Shown: in pieces, positions 24,228 through 31,737 of the stretch | Layout of the letters: every line of letters starts with the position of its first letter | Position numbering within the stretch: the first letter of the stretch is position 1 | DNA from: JARIHD01 sp036392795 | GTDB taxonomy: Bacteria > Patescibacteriota > Saccharimonadia > Saccharimonadales > UBA4665 | NCBI GenBank assembly: GCA_036392795.1 | Contig: DASVXH010000038.1 | Location: 1-45,401, forward strand | Reading direction: 5' to 3' | Length of the DNA stretch: 45,401 nt | Notes under the pieces: model-generated | Seen by the model: the letters and a program-made list of their open reading frames with translations, nothing else | Databases searched by the model: none | What the model was told of the DNA's origin: nothing | Translations under genes and position numbers: made by a program

Positions 24228-25172
24228 TTATTTCTTGTTGCGCTCGAGGTAGCGGGTATACCAGCTGTATTCTTTGCCAAAGAAGGTGGCGATGAGTTCG
24301 GTGGCTAGTTCGGCTGTTTTGCCGTTTTCGTCTTGCATGGGGTTGTATTCTACGACGTCGACGCCTACGACGTTGCATTTTTTGCCAATATGGTCGGCAA
24401 GGGCGGCGATTTCACGGTAGGTCAGGCCTTTTTTGTTGGGCATACCGGCGCCTGGTGCATAAACGGCGTCGATGGCATCCAGATCCAGGCTGACCCAGAT
24501 GTTGTCTACCCGGGCTGCGAGCATGTCGATCATGGTTAGGGCTGGTGCCAGGCCTTGAGTCATCAGGTCTAGGATGCTAAAGGCCTGCAGGTTTTCACGG
24601 GCTACCAGTTCTTTTTCGGCTTGGTCAAAATCGCAGCCGCCAATATGGACCAGGTTTTCTTTGTGGATCTTGACCTGGTCACCGTAGACATGAGCCAGTT
24701 CTGGTGCGCCAAAACCCATCAGTGAGGCCAATTGCATGCCGTGAATATTGCCGCTGGGCGTGGTTTGGTCGGTGTTCATATCGCCGTGAGCATCAAAATA
24801 GATAATGCCCAAGTTGCCCTTTAGCCCCACCGATGCACCAGATACGGCACCCAAGCAAATAGAATGATCACCACCTAATACAATAGATTTCTGGCCGTCT
24901 TTTGCGGCGGCTTCGGTAATTTTGGCCGTTTCTTCGCTAACCCGGACAATTTCAGCGACACGGCGAAGCTTGGGGTTATCTATCACAACGTCGGCACGGC
25001 TCTTGACGGAAATGTTGCCCTTGTCGGTAATGTTCAGCCCGGCGCTTTTTAGATTTTTTATGATTCCCTGATGACGGAAGGTGTCGGCGCCCATCGACAC
25101 GCCCAAATTTTCGGCGCCCAAATCAAGCGGCACTCCTAGGAGTATCGCTGTAACGGTATTGTTTTTAATCAT
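24228..25172 (-). CDS. rocF: Arginase
   Basis: 314 aa, full length. It hydrolyses L-arginine to ornithine and urea. Ureohydrolase metal ligands are all visible: H103 in GGDHSI, D127/H129/D131 in DAHGDMN, D230/D232 in SLDLDAID, and E275 in VDVVEYNP. The loop SGNIHGMQLASLMG (140-153) is the arginase form, favouring arginase over agmatinase. The usual D-P-x-x-x-P-G reads D-A-V-Y-A-P-G, a mild change. Arginine breakdown as an energy or nitrogen source, or as an interaction with the host, is known for some Saccharibacteria via the deiminase route; arginase is a different reaction and its role here is open. Confidence 0.92.
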   Translation of the reverse strand: MIKNNTVTAILLGVPLDLGAENLGVSMGADTFRHQGIIKNLKSAGLNITDKGNISVKSRADVVIDNPKLRRVAEIVRVSEETAKITEAAAKDGQKSIVLGGDHSICLGAVSGASVGLKGNLGIIYFDAHGDMNTDQTTPSGNIHGMQLASLMGFGAPELAHVYGDQVKIHKENLVHIGGCDFDQAEKELVARENLQAFSILDLMTQGLAPALTMIDMLAARVDNIWVSLDLDAIDAVYAPGAGMPNKKGLTYREIAALADHIGKKCNVVGVDVVEYNPMQDENGKTAELATELIATFFGKEYSWYTRYLERNKK

Positions 25173-25219
25173 AATTTAATGCTATCTTTCGGGCACAGTA
25201 AACGCAAGCATAAGAAGTA

Positions 25220-25248
25220 TTGACTAGCAAATGTTAAAATGCTATAAT
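25220..25248 (+). promoter_or_regulatory. Strong sigma-70 promoter of the EndoU gene
   Basis: TTGACT (25220-25225), 17-nt spacer, TGC-TATAAT (-10 at 25243-25248). It is the best consensus promoter of the window. The leader is about 15 nt, with GAGG before the start. Confidence 0.8.
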
Positions 25249-25271
25249 ATTCTATTAAATAGAGGTTGGGT

Positions 25272-26045
25272 TTGCTTAAAATTCACGAAAGACTAGAGCT
25301 AGTTCCAGAACTGAAGGATTTGGACCGGTTTACTGCCTGCGCCTTTGAAGGACGCGAAAAGGTGGTTAGGTTCCTGCTTGGTGATCTCGACTATGAGTAT
25401 GCAAGTTCCTCTGGCTTGCTGGATGTTTTTCACTATGATCCCGATACCGGGCAGGACGGGTTGATGCATATCTTGGGTGGTGAGTTGAGGATGAGCAAGA
25501 AAGGCATGCAGATTTCTGCGGGGTTTCACCATGAACCCTCTGGAGAATTGATGTGGCCGGGTATTATCCGTGGTGATGGAAGCGTGGTGAGTTCGACCCG
25601 CGTAGAAAGGGTCACAAGTGGTGGTCAGGTTAGCGCAAGAAAGCTAATGGAGCCTTATGCCGGAGAAGTCGTGATTAACGGTCTCGAAAAGTTTACTCTG
25701 CGGCGCAATCCGAACACCAAGCAGCCTGAGTTGATGCGGGCGGTAAACACCATGTTTCCGAAGGAGTATGATCCACTTAGTGTGCTGCAAGCAATACGGA
25801 TAGCTCGCGAGAATCGTGATACAGAGAACGAAGTCCTTCAGATTAGCGGTAAGATACCCCCGGCTATTTGGACAAAAGGTAAGGCACCTATGATTGACGG
25901 TATGTCACAGATGGCGATCAAAATGATCCTTGATTTTGAAACCGAAAGGGTGGTTACGGCAATGCCGTTACCTGAGGAATCTGATGTCATGGATCTAGAT
26001 GAAGCGCAACTTTGGAAACATTTGACATATGGGTGGGGGTCGTAA
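25272..26045 (+). CDS. EndoU-type RNase domain protein (candidate toxin)
   Basis: 257 aa from the TTG at 25272, 6 nt after GAGG; a TTG at 25266 is also possible. The order of motifs matches the bacterial EndoU domain (PF14436 type): GLMHILGGE (H66), GFHHEPSG (H86/H87), then a strand-rich part, NTMFPKEYDPLSVLQAIRIA (160-180) equivalent to the TMFP-x-x-W segment, and MAIKMILDFETERVVTAMP (214-232), equivalent to the final strand pair ending T-A-Y-P, with Met for Tyr. The two His and the C-terminal Thr are the expected catalytic set. EndoU enzymes cleave RNA and serve as toxin tips in contact-dependent systems. There is no signal peptide and no delivery domain. The stop is 1 nt from the next start. 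Confidence 0.78.
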   Translation: MLKIHERLELVPELKDLDRFTACAFEGREKVVRFLLGDLDYEYASSSGLLDVFHYDPDTGQDGLMHILGGELRMSKKGMQISAGFHHEPSGELMWPGIIRGDGSVVSSTRVERVTSGGQVSARKLMEPYAGEVVINGLEKFTLRRNPNTKQPELMRAVNTMFPKEYDPLSVLQAIRIARENRDTENEVLQISGKIPPAIWTKGKAPMIDGMSQMAIKMILDFETERVVTAMPLPEESDVMDLDEAQLWKHLTYGWGS

Positions 26046-26046
26046 T

Positions 26047-26388
26047 ATGAAATGCAACGCTGGCGTTTCTGGTGAGTATAGGGATGGATTTAGTGAGCAC
26101 ATTGAAGGCCAGATAGCCTTTTTGGGCGTCACGCAGGTTATGGGCTATGCTGCCATGTCGCAGCTTATCGAACAAGCAGACCAAGCTTATGCACGAGGCA
26201 ATGAAGGCGTAATCTTTGATGGGGGCGATGATTCGGAGGGTGATTTCGTGGGAATAATTGTGATAGCGACCGGGGAGAGGGTTGAGTTTGAGTATGGTGA
26301 CGAGAGCTATAGTCTTTCCCGGGCGGTGGTGGGTCATCTATTGCAGGCAACAGCAGACTACGTTAGGCCCGATCAAGAATCAGCCTAA
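26047..26388 (+). CDS. Small acidic partner of the EndoU protein (candidate immunity protein)
   Basis: 113 aa from the ATG at 26047, which follows the EndoU stop by 1 nt (TAATATG), so translation is coupled. The protein is acidic (clusters DGGDDSEGDF and VEFEYGDES), has no membrane segment, and begins with about 20 polar residues followed by helix and strand segments. No family recognised. Size, charge, position directly after a nuclease gene and lack of other neighbours fit an immunity or antitoxin protein. This is inference from context only. It has no promoter of its own that I can see; the next promoter belongs to groES. Confidence 0.65.
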   Translation: MKCNAGVSGEYRDGFSEHIEGQIAFLGVTQVMGYAAMSQLIEQADQAYARGNEGVIFDGGDDSEGDFVGIIVIATGERVEFEYGDESYSLSRAVVGHLLQATADYVRPDQESA

Positions 26389-26394
26389 TGTTGC

Positions 26395-26424
26395 TTGACA
26401 ACCGATTCCAACCTCTATTATAGT
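26395..26424 (+). promoter_or_regulatory. Promoter of groES-groEL
   Basis: TTGACA (26395-26400), 18-nt spacer, TATAGT (26419-26424). The start site would fall at the edge of the CIRCE element. Confidence 0.65.
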
Positions 26425-26437
26425 GAGGGACGATGAG

Positions 26438-26464
26438 TTAGCACTCGCAGGGTGCAAGTGCTAA
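26438..26464 (+). promoter_or_regulatory. CIRCE element (HrcA operator)
   Basis: TTAGCACTC-N9-AAGTGCTAA. It matches the CIRCE consensus TTAGCACTC-N9-GAGTGCTAA except for the first base of the second arm. It lies between promoter and groES, so heat-shock control by HrcA is expected; hrcA is not in the window. Confidence 0.9.
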
Positions 26465-26502
26465 CTCCCCCTGGTTTATAACGCCACTAACGGAGGATTA
26501 TT

Positions 26503-26772
26503 ATGAGCATCAAAGTGCAACCCATGGATGAATATGTTGTTGCTGTTGCCGAAGAAGCACAAACCAAAACCGCGAGCGGTCTGTATTTGCCCGGCGGTGC
26601 GACTGAAAAACCGAAGGTCGCGCAGGTAGTAGCGGTGGGCAAGGCCGTGGGCGAGGTCAAGGTAGGTGACCGAATTCTTTATAAAAACGAGTACGAAGCT
26701 ACCAATGTTAAGGTAGATGGCGACGCCTATATTATTGTGTACGCTCGTAATATTATCGCGACTGTTAAGTAG
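26503..26772 (+). CDS. groES: Co-chaperonin GroES
   Basis: 89 aa, slightly short of the usual 95-97. It caps the GroEL ring during folding. The N-terminal IKVQPMDEYVVAVAEEAQTKTASGLYLPGGA contains the mobile loop, and GDRILYKNEYEATNVKVDG and the final AYIIVYARNIIATV match the conserved beta barrel. GGAGG lies 7 nt before the ATG. groEL starts 17 nt downstream, in one operon under CIRCE. Confidence 0.95.
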   Translation: MSIKVQPMDEYVVAVAEEAQTKTASGLYLPGGATEKPKVAQVVAVGKAVGEVKVGDRILYKNEYEATNVKVDGDAYIIVYARNIIATVK

Positions 26773-26789
26773 GAATATAGGAGAGTAGG

Positions 26790-28445
26790 ATGGCAAAACG
26801 AGTTTTTTATGATGATGACGCGCGCCGCCGCGTAATGGCTGGTGCCAAGATTCTGTATGATGCGGTTAAAACGACTATGGGTCCTAAGGGCCGTAATGTG
26901 GTTATTGGCGAGAGTTTTGGCGCGCCTACGGTGACTCACGATGGTGTGACTGTCGCCAAAAGTGTAGATATCGCTGATGTGGACGATGAAACCTTGGGCT
27001 ACAAAGTTGGTGCCGAGCTAATCAAACAAGCTGCTTCTAAAATGAATGATGTGGCCGGCGATGGTACAACTACAGTAACCGTGTTGACCTATAACATCCT
27101 AAATGAAGCCAACAAGCTAATTGCCGCTGGCCACAACCCAATGCTACTGCGTAAGGGACTGGAGGCTGCCGCTCACACTGTTTTGGAAAACCTGGACACT
27201 ATGCGCGAAGACATTGCTGCCAACAAAAAACGCATTGCCGAGGTAGCTACCATATCTGCGGGTGACGCCGAAATTGGCCGGTTGATCGCCGATGTAATGG
27301 ATAAAGTCGGCCGTGATGGTGTTGTTACTGTCGAAGAAGGTCAGGGACTGGGACTGGAAAGCGAGGTTGTTGAGGGCTTTACCTTTGATCGTGGTTTTGT
27401 GAGTGCCTATATGGTGACGGATACTGCGCGCATGGAGGCCGTATACGATAAACCCGCCGTTGTAATTACCGACAAAAAACTAAGCTCGATTCAGGAATTT
27501 TTGCCACTGCTGGAAAAACTGGCTGCTGCTGGCAAAAAGGACCTGGTTATTATTGCCGAGGATTTGGACGGCGAAGCGCTGACTACCTTGGTGCTGAATC
27601 GACTGAAGGGGGTCTTTAATACCGTTGCTGTCAAAGCGCCGGCTTTTGGTGATCGCCGCAAAGAGATCTTGGAGGACATCGCCATATTGACCGGTGCGAC
27701 GGTTATTACCGAGGACCGTGGCCTGACCTTCGAAAATGTCGAATTGGATGTTGTTGGTTCGGCTCGCAAGGTAATCGTTGGTAAGGACGCTACTACTATT
27801 ATTGAAGGCGCTGGTTCTGCTGCCGATTTACAGGCACGCATCAAGCAGATCACCGCTCAAATAGATGCTGCTAGCAGCGAATACGACCGCGAGCAGTTAG
27901 AAAATCGCCGTGCGGCGCTGACCGGTAAGGTTGCTGTTATCAAGGTTGGTGGCGCTACTGAAACCGAGCGCAAGGAAAAGAAATACCGCGTGGACGATGC
28001 CGTGGCTGCCGTGAAAGCAGCTTTGGCTGAAGGTATTGTGCCTGGTGGTGGTGTGACGTTGGTCAACTTGGCCGACACCATTAAACACCCAGAAACTGCC
28101 GTAGGCGAGGCGGATGTAGCCTTTGCACATGGCATGTTTTTACTCAAGCGCGCGTTAGAACAACCGTTCCGAACACTTCTAACCAATTCTGGTATTAATG
28201 CCGACGAATGGCTGCCAGCGGTGCGTAGCGCTAAGCCTGGTTTTGGTATTAATGTTAATAATCCGATTACCTTGGTCAATCTGAAAGCGGATGGGATTGT
28301 GGACCCGGCCCGCGTAACTCGCGAGGCTATCCAAAATGCCGTATCGATTGCCGGAACCAGTATGACCATGGGTGCTCTGGTTGTTGATATTCCAGAAAAA
28401 GAAAAGGCTACCGCTCCTGATATGAGCGGTATGGGGATGATGTAG
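26790..28445 (+). CDS. groEL: Chaperonin GroEL
   Basis: 551 aa, full length. ATP-driven folding chamber. N-terminal TTMGPKGRNVVI and the ATP-binding NDVAGDGTTTVTVL (about 85-98) are intact, as are GLKAP-region equivalents, the KRVDDA-like RVDDAVAAVKAALAEGIVPGGGV (about 397-419) and the C-terminal tail ending MSGMGMM, a short form of the GGM tail. AGGAGAG-type site before the ATG. Second gene of the CIRCE-controlled operon; a strong terminator follows at 28491. Confidence 0.97.
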   Translation: MAKRVFYDDDARRRVMAGAKILYDAVKTTMGPKGRNVVIGESFGAPTVTHDGVTVAKSVDIADVDDETLGYKVGAELIKQAASKMNDVAGDGTTTVTVLTYNILNEANKLIAAGHNPMLLRKGLEAAAHTVLENLDTMREDIAANKKRIAEVATISAGDAEIGRLIADVMDKVGRDGVVTVEEGQGLGLESEVVEGFTFDRGFVSAYMVTDTARMEAVYDKPAVVITDKKLSSIQEFLPLLEKLAAAGKKDLVIIAEDLDGEALTTLVLNRLKGVFNTVAVKAPAFGDRRKEILEDIAILTGATVITEDRGLTFENVELDVVGSARKVIVGKDATTIIEGAGSAADLQARIKQITAQIDAASSEYDREQLENRRAALTGKVAVIKVGGATETERKEKKYRVDDAVAAVKAALAEGIVPGGGVTLVNLADTIKHPETAVGEADVAFAHGMFLLKRALEQPFRTLLTNSGINADEWLPAVRSAKPGFGINVNNPITLVNLKADGIVDPARVTREAIQNAVSIAGTSMTMGALVVDIPEKEKATAPDMSGMGMM

Positions 28446-28490
28446 TTACGTGCAACAGGCTATACGCAATTTTCCCTAGAGTGCGATAGT

Positions 28491-28521
28491 ATAATCACCC
28501 CAGCGAACCTGGGGTGATTAT
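28491..28521 (+). terminator. Terminator of the groES-groEL operon
   Basis: Perfect 12-bp stem ATAATCACCCCA / TGGGGTGATTAT with a 7-nt loop, followed by TGTTTG. Confidence 0.85.
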
Positions 28522-28597
28522 TGTTTGAAATAGTTTTAATGGCGCTGAAAGATGATTTTGTCGGCGTAAGCGACGGCATGGACGGAGGTAGAATGGT

Positions 28598-28786
28598 CTA
28601 GTCTTTTCGGCCGCCATATGGCCCGCTGCCGTAACCCATATTTTGTTTTCCTAAGGCGGCGTCTTTGTTGGTTAGAATTTTCAGAATGGCACCTAGGCCA
28701 AAAAGCGAAGCTACGCCAAAGCCTATTGTCGCCAGAAATTCTTTTCTGGTCATTTGTTTTTGCATTAATTGATTGATTCTTGGCAT
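28598..28786 (-). CDS. 62-aa Tat-signal-like anchored mini protein
   Basis: Residues 12-17 read TRKEFL, close to the twin-arginine consensus S/T-R-R-x-F-L but with Lys in second place. A hydrophobic stretch (about 18-36) follows, then a short tail rich in Gly/Tyr (NMGYGSGPYGGRKD). Apart from the signal there is almost no mature part, so it may be a Tat-targeted or simply membrane-anchored micro-protein. It lies near tatA and tatC (about 1 kb away, same strand). AAAAAGAG precedes the ATG. In-frame ATGs at residues 8 and 12 are alternative starts. Confidence 0.65.
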   Translation of the reverse strand: MPRINQLMQKQMTRKEFLATIGFGVASLFGLGAILKILTNKDAALGKQNMGYGSGPYGGRKD

Positions 28787-28937
28787 TGCAGACTCTTTTT
28801 ATGCGCTATTTTAAAAAAACGTAAGCGTATTCTAGGCTAGGTTGCCCGCATAGTCAATGTTCATAATTGATGCTGCTTGCCTTAGGGTTATGGCATGTAC
28901 TATGATGCTAACTTGATTGTTTTTTAGGGAGGCTTTT

Positions 28938-29396
28938 ATGAAAAAGAGAGGTTTGATACTAGGATGGAGCGCGGCAGTCTTGACGGCCTGTGGGGGTAAT
29001 TCTGCGCCGGAGACTTATCCGACTGTAGCGTTTTCCACCAATACAGAAGCACCATCCAGGGCAGTTCCCAGTTCCGCTGCTGCGAAAGCTTGCGGCAGAC
29101 TCTCATTGCCCGAATTTATCCTTGGCAAGCCTCCGCTTTCAGGAGAAGGTGTATTAGCTAGAAATCAAGGCGAGTGTGCAGAGGTTCATGATGAAAACAC
29201 ATTGCAGACCCTGGGTAGTATTGCAGCGGGCGGTCAGTTTGATATCCTTTGCAAGACCGGCCCCAAGCCTACAGGATTTAGAATAGAGATGGGTTTTGGC
29301 GATAAAGGCTTGCAAGGTGAGGTGCTATTGGATGAGGCAGCAGCTGCTATCTTAAATAATGACCAACTTTCCATATCGGTCCCAGACTGTGCCTAG
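28938..29396 (+). CDS. Predicted lipoprotein of unknown function
   Basis: 152 aa from the ATG at 28938, chosen because AGGGAGG lies 6 nt upstream. Short signal MKKRGLILGW and a lipobox LTAC with acylated Cys18, followed by Gly-Gly. The mature part has a Ser/Pro/Thr-rich spacer (20-50), then a globular part of about 100 residues with four cysteines (KAC, GEC, ILC, PDC) that could form two disulfides. Expected at the outer face of the cytoplasmic membrane. No family recognised. It is monocistronic, ending 5 nt before the convergent tatC stop. Confidence 0.75.
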   Translation: MKKRGLILGWSAAVLTACGGNSAPETYPTVAFSTNTEAPSRAVPSSAAAKACGRLSLPEFILGKPPLSGEGVLARNQGECAEVHDENTLQTLGSIAAGGQFDILCKTGPKPTGFRIEMGFGDKGLQGEVLLDEAAAAILNNDQLSISVPDCA

Positions 29397-29401
29397 AAAG
29401 G

Positions 29402-30538
29402 CTATACGCGTGATCTATACCCCGAAAAGGATGACAGGTTATAGGAAGGTCGATTAAAATCGTTTAAATAGCGGCGTCGGGCGCTGCTTTTTATGGGACG
29501 AGACTGCGATGGTCGGTGCGATGCAAGCTGGTCTTTGACTACAGGATTAACCGACTTTGGCGGGAGTGGGGTAGAGGTGTTAAAAGTTGTTTTTGGCTGT
29601 AGTAGGGGTGAGTGGCTGGTAGTCGATGCGTCTGCGCATGTTTGTGGGAGAGATTTTGATGCGGATGGTAGTGCCTGGCGGGACAGGCGGGCTTGAGTAA
29701 ATTTTGCCTGCCGCTCCGAGCGATTTTTATCGTCTGCTGCAAGAAGCGCTCGGACTCTGCGCGAGCGTTTATTGCCACGATTACGAAGCCAGATTATGGC
29801 GACGCTCGTTTCGTACATGAGAATGACGGGACCGGTTAATAAGAGTTGGTTTTGAATATCTGGTGTGGGACTGATAATGGCACCGGCTACAAAAGCCCCT
29901 AAAATGATCCATCGCTGCTGGCGAAAGAGTGAATGTGGACTGAGCGGCCTTATGCGATTGAGCATTAGTAGAACGAGCGGTAGCTGAAAGAGTAGCGCAG
30001 CTCCTAAAAGATAAAGCAGCACAAAATTCATATATGATTGAATGGTTATGAGTGCCTTGATTTGTTCGGAGGAAAAGCTGGTGAGCAAAAAATGCATAGC
30101 CGCCGGCAATCCGATAAAATAGCCAAACGCTGCACCGCTGACCGCCAAAAGCGTAGACAGTAATGCGGCACGGCGCAGAAAGTGTCTCGTTGGGTGTGCG
30201 AACAGTGGTTGAATATATTTGAAGACCTGATGAATAATAACTGGAATACTGGTCGTTATTCCAGCAAACAGGCAGAGTTTTAACTGAAAATCAAAGCCGC
30301 CACCGGGGGTGGTGAAGATGAATTGCTGTCCATGCGCAGGTGCCAGTAGCCAACGCGTCAGCGTTTCTTGTGCCGCGAAAGCCAGGGCACTGCAAACAGC
30401 GACGGCGATTCCTATAAAAAATAGCCGTCGCCTCAGTTCCTGGACATGCGCAAACAGAGTCAGTTTTTCTGCTTGTTTAGGATGCGGTATTTGATTCCGT
30501 CTTTTTGTCGGCGTGTTTTTGGTTTGCTTCATCACCAT
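29402..30538 (-). CDS. tatC: Twin-arginine translocase subunit TatC with long C-terminal tail
   Basis: 378 aa against about 250 usually. It forms the receptor core of Tat export of folded proteins. HVQELRRRL (31-39, with conserved E34), six membrane helices between about 40 and 250, FTTPGGGFDFQLKL (75-88) and AFVAGAIISPTPD (215-227) identify it. The position matching E. coli E103, one of two Glu that bind the signal peptide, reads Thr (T117 in FAHPTRHF). Residues 255-378 are a basic, Ser/Pro-rich tail unlike normal TatC. The start overlaps the end of tatA by about 60 nt; ATG 30532 is an alternative. AAAAGG lies just upstream. Confidence 0.88.
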   Translation of the reverse strand: MVMKQTKNTPTKRRNQIPHPKQAEKLTLFAHVQELRRRLFFIGIAVAVCSALAFAAQETLTRWLLAPAHGQQFIFTTPGGGFDFQLKLCLFAGITTSIPVIIHQVFKYIQPLFAHPTRHFLRRAALLSTLLAVSGAAFGYFIGLPAAMHFLLTSFSSEQIKALITIQSYMNFVLLYLLGAALLFQLPLVLLMLNRIRPLSPHSLFRQQRWIILGAFVAGAIISPTPDIQNQLLLTGPVILMYETSVAIIWLRNRGNKRSRRVRALLAADDKNRSERQAKFTQARLSRQALPSASKSLPQTCADASTTSHSPLLQPKTTFNTSTPLPPKSVNPVVKDQLASHRPSQSRPIKSSARRRYLNDFNRPSYNLSSFSGYRSRV

Positions 30539-30686
30539 TCAAACCTTTTCGGATTTCGCGTGCCGACGAGCCAAGACTTTTGGCTAGTTCTGGCAATTTG
30601 CGCCCACCAAAGAGTAGGAGCGCGATCAGCAGGACGAGTAAAAGCTCTCCTGTGCCTAGATTTAGGAATGCAAATTGATTGGTCAT
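30477..30686 (-). CDS. tatA: Twin-arginine translocase subunit TatA
   Basis: 69 aa. Short N-terminus, hydrophobic helix LLLVLLIALLLFGGRKLPELA (about 15-35) with the FG hinge, then the amphipathic helix KSLGSSAREIRKGLNG and a charged, disordered tail. This is the TatA/E signature. It forms the translocation pore with TatC. The C-terminal 20 codons overlap the start of tatC in another frame, so the two are tightly coupled. Confidence 0.93.
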   Translation of the reverse strand: MTNQFAFLNLGTGELLLVLLIALLLFGGRKLPELAKSLGSSAREIRKGLNGDEANQKHADKKTESNTAS

Positions 30687-30726
30687 TAAAAACCCTCACT
30701 ATTAGATTACGCATTCGGTCACTTGC

Positions 30727-30735
30727 TGGTATACT
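30727..30735 (+). promoter_or_regulatory. Extended -10 promoter of the LANTG protein gene
   Basis: TGG-TATACT, hexamer 35 nt before the ATG at 30771. It diverges from tatA. Confidence 0.45.
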
Positions 30736-30770
30736 ACCATAAACATAAGGATTTTTAAAGTTACATAAGT

Positions 30771-31067
30771 ATGAAGTATATGTTTTTTGCACAAGGGTAT
30801 GGCGATGGCGTCTACGGTGCTTGTGGGTATGGTTCGGCACAAACCGGGACTACTTGCCCCGCAGTGGAAAAGCACAGCATCGGACCTAAATCTGAACTGG
30901 CCAATACTGGCATAGAGCTGTGGGCGGTGGCAACCGTTGCGTGTTTGTTGATTTTTACCGCCTTAGTGGTCCGTATTTGGCGCCGTAAATCATTGGGAGA
31001 AAAGAAGAGTGGCAAGACCGGTCCTGGAAGTAACAACAAAAGGGACGCCCCTACACCAAAACGGTAG
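30771..31067 (+). CDS. Small LANTG sortase-substrate-like protein
   Basis: 98 aa. The N-terminal 40 residues are Gly/Tyr-rich with two cysteines (YGACGYG, TTCP) and have no signal peptide. ELANTG (42-47) is followed by a hydrophobic helix (49-70) and RRK: a sorting-signal layout with L-A-N-T-G for LPxTG. After the basic residues there is an unusual 25-residue polar tail. The absence of an N-terminal signal means the helix itself must direct insertion, so it could be a tail-anchored membrane protein. Its stop lies inside the end of a convergent operon that includes the sortase gene, so enzyme and candidate substrate are immediate neighbours. Confidence 0.75.
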   Translation: MKYMFFAQGYGDGVYGACGYGSAQTGTTCPAVEKHSIGPKSELANTGIELWAVATVACLLIFTALVVRIWRRKSLGEKKSGKTGPGSNNKRDAPTPKR

Positions 31068-31152
31068 CCGCCAGCGTGTTTATAAATAAAAGCAAGGCCA
31101 TGCTGGCCAGCAATATGCCTAGTAATAAATAAAAGCGCGTCTTTTCGCTCAT
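31051..31152 (-). CDS. 33-aa membrane mini protein coupled to the sortase gene
   Basis: The ATG at 31152 overlaps the sortase stop codon (ATGA), and the frame runs 33 codons to a TAG at 31051. The product, MSEKTRFYLLLGILLASMA followed by LLLFINTLAATVLV, is one membrane helix with a short charged N-terminus. The overlap with the upstream stop is a typical coupling junction and supports reality. It converges with, and overlaps by 17 bp, the LANTG gene. Function unknown; it may stabilise or regulate the sortase. Confidence 0.5.
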   Translation of the reverse strand: MSEKTRFYLLLGILLASMALLLFINTLAATVLV

Positions 31153-31717
31153 AACGACACCTCCGGTTCGGCAATAATGACCAGGCGGTCTTTAGGTAGC
31201 CATAACGGCGTGCAGGTGTATAGGGTAAGTCGGGCATTATTGGTTGGAGCTTCGATAGGTGTTTCGTTAGCGCCAACTACCTTGATTTCCCGCACCTTAT
31301 ACCGGTAGACCTTGCCTTGCCAGACAAGACCAATCTGATCACTGGTTTTGAGTTTGTCCAGATGATAAAAGACGCCTTGGGGATTTTGATAGGTAAAGCG
31401 GTGGCCGGCCAAAACAACATTGCCCGGCTTGTTTGGAGCGGCGGATGCTGGCCTGTGCCAGATACCTTTTTGTAGGATGCGAGGAGATTCACCATCAATA
31501 CTTCGTAGTCGAAGCTAATTGCAGGAATGATCAGACGGTTTGAGCCAGCCAAAACAGCTGCAGATGGACTGTGAATATTTTGCAGTAGCCTATGGGGTGG
31601 GTTGTCGTGTTTTTGTTTGGCAAAAATTAATTGTGGCAGTAAGGGGGCTGCCACAATATAACCATTGACTGCGATAATGGCGACAAGGAGTAACGTATTA
31701 ACTCGCGAGAGTTTCAC
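31149..31717 (-). pseudogene. Sortase, class E/D-like, interrupted by a frameshift
   Basis: The GTG at 31717 opens a frame with an N-terminal membrane helix (about residues 6-30) and the sortase strand RLIIPAISFDYE. At 31490-31504 the frame fails, and the family sequence continues in the other frame: DGESPRILQKGIWHRP, then LAGHRFTYQNP with the catalytic His, LTLYTCTPLWLPK with the catalytic Cys, and the Arg in KDRLVIIA, ending at 31149. One missing base at GAAGT-ATTGAT would restore a continuous gene of about 190 codons. Sortases are membrane transpeptidases that cleave LPxTG-like signals. Either a real inactivating mutation or a sequencing indel. It is 20 nt after the acidic-protein gene, in one operon. 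Confidence 0.85.
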
Positions 31718-31737
31718 GCCGGTATTTAAGGCTGCTA

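Noticed and set aside
28539..28601. 20-codon frame after the groEL terminator
   Set aside because: No promoter or ribosome-binding site and too short to judge.
31277..31490. Continuation of the first sortase frame beyond the shift
   Set aside because: The sequence loses sortase similarity there, while the other frame carries the catalytic motifs, so it is an out-of-frame tail.
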